A stretch of 64,000 nucleotides of DNA from Streptomyces sp. NBC_01214 (lineage in GTDB: Bacteria; Actinomycetota; Actinomycetes; Streptomycetales; Streptomycetaceae), in the NCBI RefSeq assembly GCF_026340975.1, contig NZ_JAPEOS010000003.1, forward strand, positions 1,798,001-1,862,000, written 5' to 3'. The notes under the pieces are model-generated. The model was given only the letters and a program-made list of their open reading frames with translations. It was not told the DNA's origin and searched no databases. Both the position numbers and the translations under genes were made by a program. Position 1 is the stretch's first letter; each line of letters begins with the position of its first letter. Below, one piece after another: positions 60,834-64,000 of this stretch.

Positions 60834-62117
60834 TCAGGAGGGTTCCCGGTCCGGCGCCGTGGGCGGATCCGCCCGCTCCTCCTTGTCCGGTACGGGGGAC
60901 CGGTCCGCCGAACAGTCGTCCCCGTCGTTGGCGCGCAGGTGCCCGATCACCGTGTTGGCCACGGCGACCAGCGGGACGGCGACGACCGCTCCGCCGATGC
61001 CGGCGACCACTCCGCCGGTGGCGACCGCCAGGACCACGGCCAGCGGGTGGACCCGTACGGCCCTGCCGAGGATGAACGGCTGCAGCACGTGGCCCTCGAT
61101 CTGCTGGACGACGAGCACCACCAGCAGGGTCATCAATGCGGTGAACACTCCCTGGGTGACCAGTGCGACGACCACCGCGAGGGCCCCGGACGCGACGGCG
61201 CCCACGAGGGGCACGAACGAGGCCAGGAAGATCACCACGGCGATGGGCACGGCGAGCGGCACGCCCAGGAAGTAGATGCCGAGACCGATGAAGAGTGCGT
61301 CGATGAAGGCGACGATCAAGGTTCCGCGGACATAGGCGGTCAGCGTTCCCCAGGCGGCCGGGCCCGCGTCGGCGACATCCGGCCGGGCGGCTGCGGGGAC
61401 CAGCTTCAGCGTCCACTCCCAGATGCGCCTGCCGTCGTACAGCAGGAAGAGCGTCGAGAACATCGCCAGCAGCGTGCCTGTGATGATCTCCACCAGGACG
61501 GTCACGCCCCGGAGCCCGGTCGAGGTGATCTCGCTGGTGCTGGTGCCGATGGCATCGCTCAGGCTGCCGGCAACATCGTTGATCTGCTGCTCGGTCACGT
61601 GGAAGGGGCTGTCGAGGAGCCATCGTTTCAGCTCCTCGATGCCTTCCTGGAGCCGCCCGGACAGATTGTCCAGGTTGTCGAGCACCTGCCAGACGACGAA
61701 CCAGCCGATCAGCCCCAGGACGACGAACCCGAAGAGCGCGGTCAGGGCGGTGGACAGCCCCCGGGCGAGCCCCGCACGGTGCAGCCGAGCGACCGTCGGT
61801 TCCAGCAGGGCGGTGATCAGCAGCGCGGCCGCGAAGGCGAGGACGACGAGCCGGACCGAACCGATCACCCGCATGATGACCCACAGGGCGGCCGCGAGCA
61901 CCAGGAACCGCCAGCCGGCCTCGGCCGCGACCCGTACGCCCCAGGGCACCGCCCGGGCGGGGTCCGGGTTGCGCGGACGGGCCCGGCGGCCCTCCGCGAC
62001 ACGCTGCCGCTCGGCCAGCAGCTCGGCCTCGTGCCGCGCCTGCACCTGCGTACGACGCTCACCGAGCGCCGCGGCGCCGTCCTTCATGCGACCGAGCCAC
62101 GTACGGATTCCGGGCAT
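60834..62117 (-). CDS. AI-2E family transporter (TqsA/PerM-like)
   Basis: The 427-residue membrane protein has a basic N-terminus and about eight hydrophobic helices. These include LVVLAFAAALLITALLEPTV, LTALFGFVVLGLIGWFVVWQ, a family hallmark AVVIFLASFVPLVGAVASGA, and VVLVVQQIEGHVLQPFILGR with the QQIEGHxLQPxILG signature. A soluble segment between helices (LSGRLQEGIEELKRWLLDSP) is typical. The family exports small molecules or acts as Na+/H+ antiporter; the substrate here is unknown. Its ATG 62117 lies after an RBS-like AAGGAGGG on the minus strand. The acidic tail DKEERADPPTAPDREPS overlaps the KatG remnant junction. Confidence 0.9.
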   Translation of the reverse strand: MPGIRTWLGRMKDGAAALGERRTQVQARHEAELLAERQRVAEGRRARPRNPDPARAVPWGVRVAAEAGWRFLVLAAALWVIMRVIGSVRLVVLAFAAALLITALLEPTVARLHRAGLARGLSTALTALFGFVVLGLIGWFVVWQVLDNLDNLSGRLQEGIEELKRWLLDSPFHVTEQQINDVAGSLSDAIGTSTSEITSTGLRGVTVLVEIITGTLLAMFSTLFLLYDGRRIWEWTLKLVPAAARPDVADAGPAAWGTLTAYVRGTLIVAFIDALFIGLGIYFLGVPLAVPIAVVIFLASFVPLVGAVASGALAVVVALVTQGVFTALMTLLVVLVVQQIEGHVLQPFILGRAVRVHPLAVVLAVATGGVVAGIGGAVVAVPLVAVANTVIGHLRANDGDDCSADRSPVPDKEERADPPTAPDREPS

Positions 62118-62308
62118 GCGCGCCCTCCTTCCTCATCAGGCCGGCTGCCCCGGATTCCGGGGATCAGGCCGGTGCGGCCCGACGCGTTTCGGAGAGGGTT
62201 CGGACGAACTTCGAACGGAATTCGGGCGTGCGGGGCGCATCAGGCCGGGGAGTGATGCGGAAGCGCTGCATTTCGTCCCTGGGGTGCCCGCCCCGGGAGG
62301 GGTACATC

Positions 62309-62450
62309 ATGCGCACCTCGTCCCGCCCGGCCCGGTGGCTGTTGCTCGTCCTCCTCGTGGTCTGGCTGGGTGTCGGAGGGACCCTCGGCTCCTACGCGGG
62401 GAAGCTCGGCGAGGTCTCCACCAACAACCGGCCAGGCCGCTCACCGCTCC
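62309..62450 (+). pseudogene. MMPL-type transporter N-terminal stub
   Basis: ATG 62309, preceded by GGAGG at 62296-62300, gives RTSSRPARWLLLVLLVVWLG then VGGTLGSYAGKLGEVSTNN, the first membrane helix and the start of the periplasmic loop of MMPL/RND-type proteins (usual form: GGxxGxxAGKLxEVxxNDxxxFLP). The rest of the gene is missing. Confidence 0.6.
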
Positions 62451-62504
62451 CGGGTTGTCGAGGGAAATGGAGCCGGACGGCACGAACCGGGGGTTTCGGA
62501 GGCC

Positions 62505-63959
62505 TCATAGCGGCCACATGCACAGGAGGAACGGAGTACGACGGAAGGAGCGCTCCCATGACGACGATGGTCCTGCTGATCGCGCCGATGGCGTTGGCCC
62601 TGCTGCTCGTCCACCGCAGGGGCGGGCACGGCGGGCACCGTGCCCGGCACCGGGCGAGCCGGTTCTGACAAGCGTCCCGTGGCCCGACCGTCCGGCGTTA
62701 CACGAGAGCGCGAGCGAGGTGAGCGCGGTGTCCATGCGTGCCAAGGGGTGGGCCACTTCCTTCCCCATACACCGAGGAGTGCGCGAAGCCCGCCGGTGGA
62801 CCGCGGAACGCCTGGACTCCCTGAAGTGGACGACGTACGCCCCCGACACCGCGCACTCCGTCCTGCTGACGGTGTCGGAGCTCGTCACCAACGCCCACAT
62901 CCACGCCCACAGCGGCGCCGGCCTGGTGCTCACCTGGGACGGCAGGTGCCTGCACGTCAGCGTCGCCGACGCGGACCCGGAGCTGCCGGCCCCGCGCGAC
63001 CCCTCGCGCGAGGCGACTTCCGGACGGGGACTCGCCATCATGGACGCCCTCGCCGATGCCTGGGACGCCCATTCCTTCCACGGCGGCAAGACGATCACCG
63101 CCTGCTTCCATCTCCCGGTGACACCCGCCCCGCACACCGCGAGGAGTGACTCAGGACCGCACGCCTGCGAATCCCCCGACGCGTGACGGCCCGTTCCCGC
63201 GCGGTGGCCTGAGATGCGGACGCTCGGTCTTCCGGTCGGTCCGTCCGTGGGCCCGGGCCGACCGGAAGACCCGAGGGCCGGCTTGGGTTCGGTCCCGAAG
63301 ATTTCGGGCTCCAGCCCATTCCCGAGGTGGCTCCGAGGGCGTCCGATGTCCGCCCGCCAGGCTTCGAAGACGAGCGTCGTGGCCGTGACCACGACGAGCC
63401 CGAGGAGCCAGCCCCCGACGACGTCGCTGACCCAGTGCACGCCGAGCGCGACACGGGTGTAGCCGACTCCGAGCACGCTCGTCGCTGCCAGTGCCCAGGG
63501 CAGGGGCCGCCAGACGGGCGGCACCAGCGGGAGTAGGACCAGGAGGAACACCGCACAGGACACCATGGCGGTCATGGCGTGCCCGGAGGGGAAGGAGAAC
63601 CCGGGCGCGTGGGCGACGGGGTCGGGCAGTTGCGGGCGAGCGCGTTCCATCACGTTCTTCGTGAGGAACCCGATGAGGGCGCCGGCCGTCTCGGTGACGG
63701 CGGCCCAGGCCGCCAGGCGCCACGCGCGACGCCTCAGGAGCCACACCACCAAGGCGGCCACCAGAAGCCGCATGGTCACCGGGTCCCACAGTACGTCCGT
63801 GAGGAAGCCCAGGACCCGCACCCGCGCCGGGTCTTCGAGGGCGGCGCTGTGGAGCCGTTCGGCCGTGTCCCGGTCGAGGCGGTGGAGCGGGGGCCACTGG
63901 GATTCGACGAGCATGAGGGCCAGTACGAACGGCACGGTCACAGCGGTCGTCGCCGTCAC
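62505..63959 (-). CDS. PAP2-superfamily phosphatase, probably continues past window edge
   Basis: This is a membrane-embedded lipid-phosphate phosphatase of the PAP2 family. The three signature regions are present: KNVMERARP (C1), GFSFPSGHAMTAMVSCAVFL (C2, Ser-Gly-His) and TRVALGVHWVSDVVGGWLLG (C3, His and Asp). Hydrophobic helices alternate with them. After WRADIGRPRSHLGNGLEPEI, where homologues usually end, the frame stays open to a stop at 62505, overlapping the anti-sigma-like gene on the other strand; the native stop has probably been lost by a frameshift near 63270. The N-terminus may extend upstream beyond position 63959, since the frame is open to the window end. Confidence 0.75.
   Translation of the reverse strand: MTATTAVTVPFVLALMLVESQWPPLHRLDRDTAERLHSAALEDPARVRVLGFLTDVLWDPVTMRLLVAALVVWLLRRRAWRLAAWAAVTETAGALIGFLTKNVMERARPQLPDPVAHAPGFSFPSGHAMTAMVSCAVFLLVLLPLVPPVWRPLPWALAATSVLGVGYTRVALGVHWVSDVVGGWLLGLVVVTATTLVFEAWRADIGRPRSHLGNGLEPEIFGTEPKPALGSSGRPGPTDGPTGRPSVRISGHRAGTGRHASGDSQACGPESLLAVCGAGVTGRWKQAVIVLPPWKEWASQASARASMMASPRPEVASREGSRGAGSSGSASATLTCRHLPSQVSTRPAPLWAWMWALVTSSDTVSRTECAVSGAYVVHFRESRRSAVHRRASRTPRCMGKEVAHPLARMDTALTSLALSCNAGRSGHGTLVRTGSPGAGHGARRARPCGGRAAGPTPSARSAGPSSSWERSFRRTPFLLCMWPL
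62558..62668 (+). CDS. small hydrophobic peptide, 36 aa
   Basis: ATG 62558 has AAGGAG at 62545-62550. The product is one hydrophobic helix (MTTMVLLIAPMALALLLVHR) followed by a His/Gly/Arg-rich tail. It could be a tiny membrane protein; many such ORFs are spurious, but the ribosome-binding site is good and it lies 66 bp before the anti-sigma-like gene. Confidence 0.4.
   Translation: MTTMVLLIAPMALALLLVHRRGGHGGHRARHRASRF
62734..63186 (+). CDS. RsbW-like ATP-binding anti-sigma/kinase protein
   Basis: A compact GHKL/HATPase domain of about 150 residues: SVLLTVSELVTNAHIHAHSG holds the N box (Glu and Asn), LHVSVADADPELPAPRD the G1-like region, and TSGRGLAIMDALADAWDAHS the G2 box, ending KTITACFHL. 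Streptomyces encodes many such RsbW/SpoIIAB-like proteins that bind ATP and control sigma-factor or signalling partners. Start ATG 62734 is preferred (GAGGTGAG at 62716-62723), with GTG 62719 and 62728 possible. The RsbU-type phosphatase at 55401 is a conceivable but unlinked partner. Confidence 0.85.
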   Translation: MRAKGWATSFPIHRGVREARRWTAERLDSLKWTTYAPDTAHSVLLTVSELVTNAHIHAHSGAGLVLTWDGRCLHVSVADADPELPAPRDPSREATSGRGLAIMDALADAWDAHSFHGGKTITACFHLPVTPAPHTARSDSGPHACESPDA

Positions 63960-64000
63960 CGTCAGCAGCAGTCTCGTCCCGAAGGCCGCGTCCGGCCCGG

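Noticed and set aside
60831..62255. 474-codon plus-strand Asp/Gly/His-rich frame
   Set aside because: Antisense shadow of the AI-2E family transporter.

Overview
This window looks like Streptomyces DNA. It is strongly GC-rich with GC3-biased codons. It carries actinomycete markers: a snapalysin-type protease, an SsgA-like sporulation protein, a telomere terminal protein (Tpg) homologue, RsbU- and RsbW-like signalling proteins, a bacterial Ku remnant and many LysR/MerR regulators. The mix of intact accessory genes, insertion sequences, recombinase remnants, truncated housekeeping-type genes and frameshifted ORFs is typical of a subtelomeric arm of a linear chromosome or of a linear plasmid. 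The tpg-like gene supports a linear replicon. No tRNA, rRNA, CRISPR array or replication origin was recognised.

Layout. 0-11.6 kb: secreted snapalysin, an eight-copy 16-bp tandem repeat, hypothetical and membrane proteins, then a mobile-element graveyard (an IS4/IS5-type tail, a transposase remnant abutting an ISAzo13-like remnant, a frameshifted IS110), a decayed phosphotransferase, a Ku remnant and a tyrosine recombinase remnant. 11.6-19 kb: a YtcJ-type amidohydrolase, a delimited IS701-family element with CTAG target duplication, an HNH nuclease tail, a barstar-fusion protein, integrase and XRE stubs, a NUDIX hydrolase and a transposon accessory gene. 19-29.3 kb: the best preserved stretch, with DoxX/LysR divergent pair, tpg-like gene, SRPBCC protein, TauD-type dioxygenase, aldo/keto reductase, a MerR-controlled metal cassette (small protein, MerR, MerT-like, YnfA-like), a sulfatase and a hypothetical protein. 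29.4-41.9 kb: helicase, YidB and winged-helix remnants; a membrane protein/winged-helix regulator operon with repeated operator-like palindromes; an operon of a small membrane protein plus a triple-HTH coiled-coil protein facing a HEPN-like protein; a recombinase tail; an SDR/LysR divergent pair; an integrase remnant. 42-47.4 kb: a CBM48-like protein, a proline/threonine-rich ORF, and a secreted protein gene split by an apparently complete IS5-family element. 47.9-56.6 kb: methyltransferase, MFS exporter/MerR divergent pair, a serine recombinase lacking its DNA-binding segment, an alpha/beta hydrolase, a pyruvate-oxidase-like protein lacking its N-terminal domain and an RsbU-type phosphatase. 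56.6-64 kb: Tpg, BrkB, lipase, KatE and KatG remnants, an SsgA-like protein, an AI-2E family transporter, an RsbW-like ATPase and a PAP2 phosphatase that may begin outside the window.

Functional themes are metal or redox response (MerR cassette, catalase remnants, SDR, AKR, MFS/MerR), signalling (RsbU and RsbW types) and mobile DNA. No complete biosynthetic cluster is present. Many genes are broken by single-base frameshifts; some could be assembly errors in GC runs, so pseudogene calls based on one frameshift are less secure than those based on truncation. All assignments come from reading motifs in the translated sequence; no database search was run.
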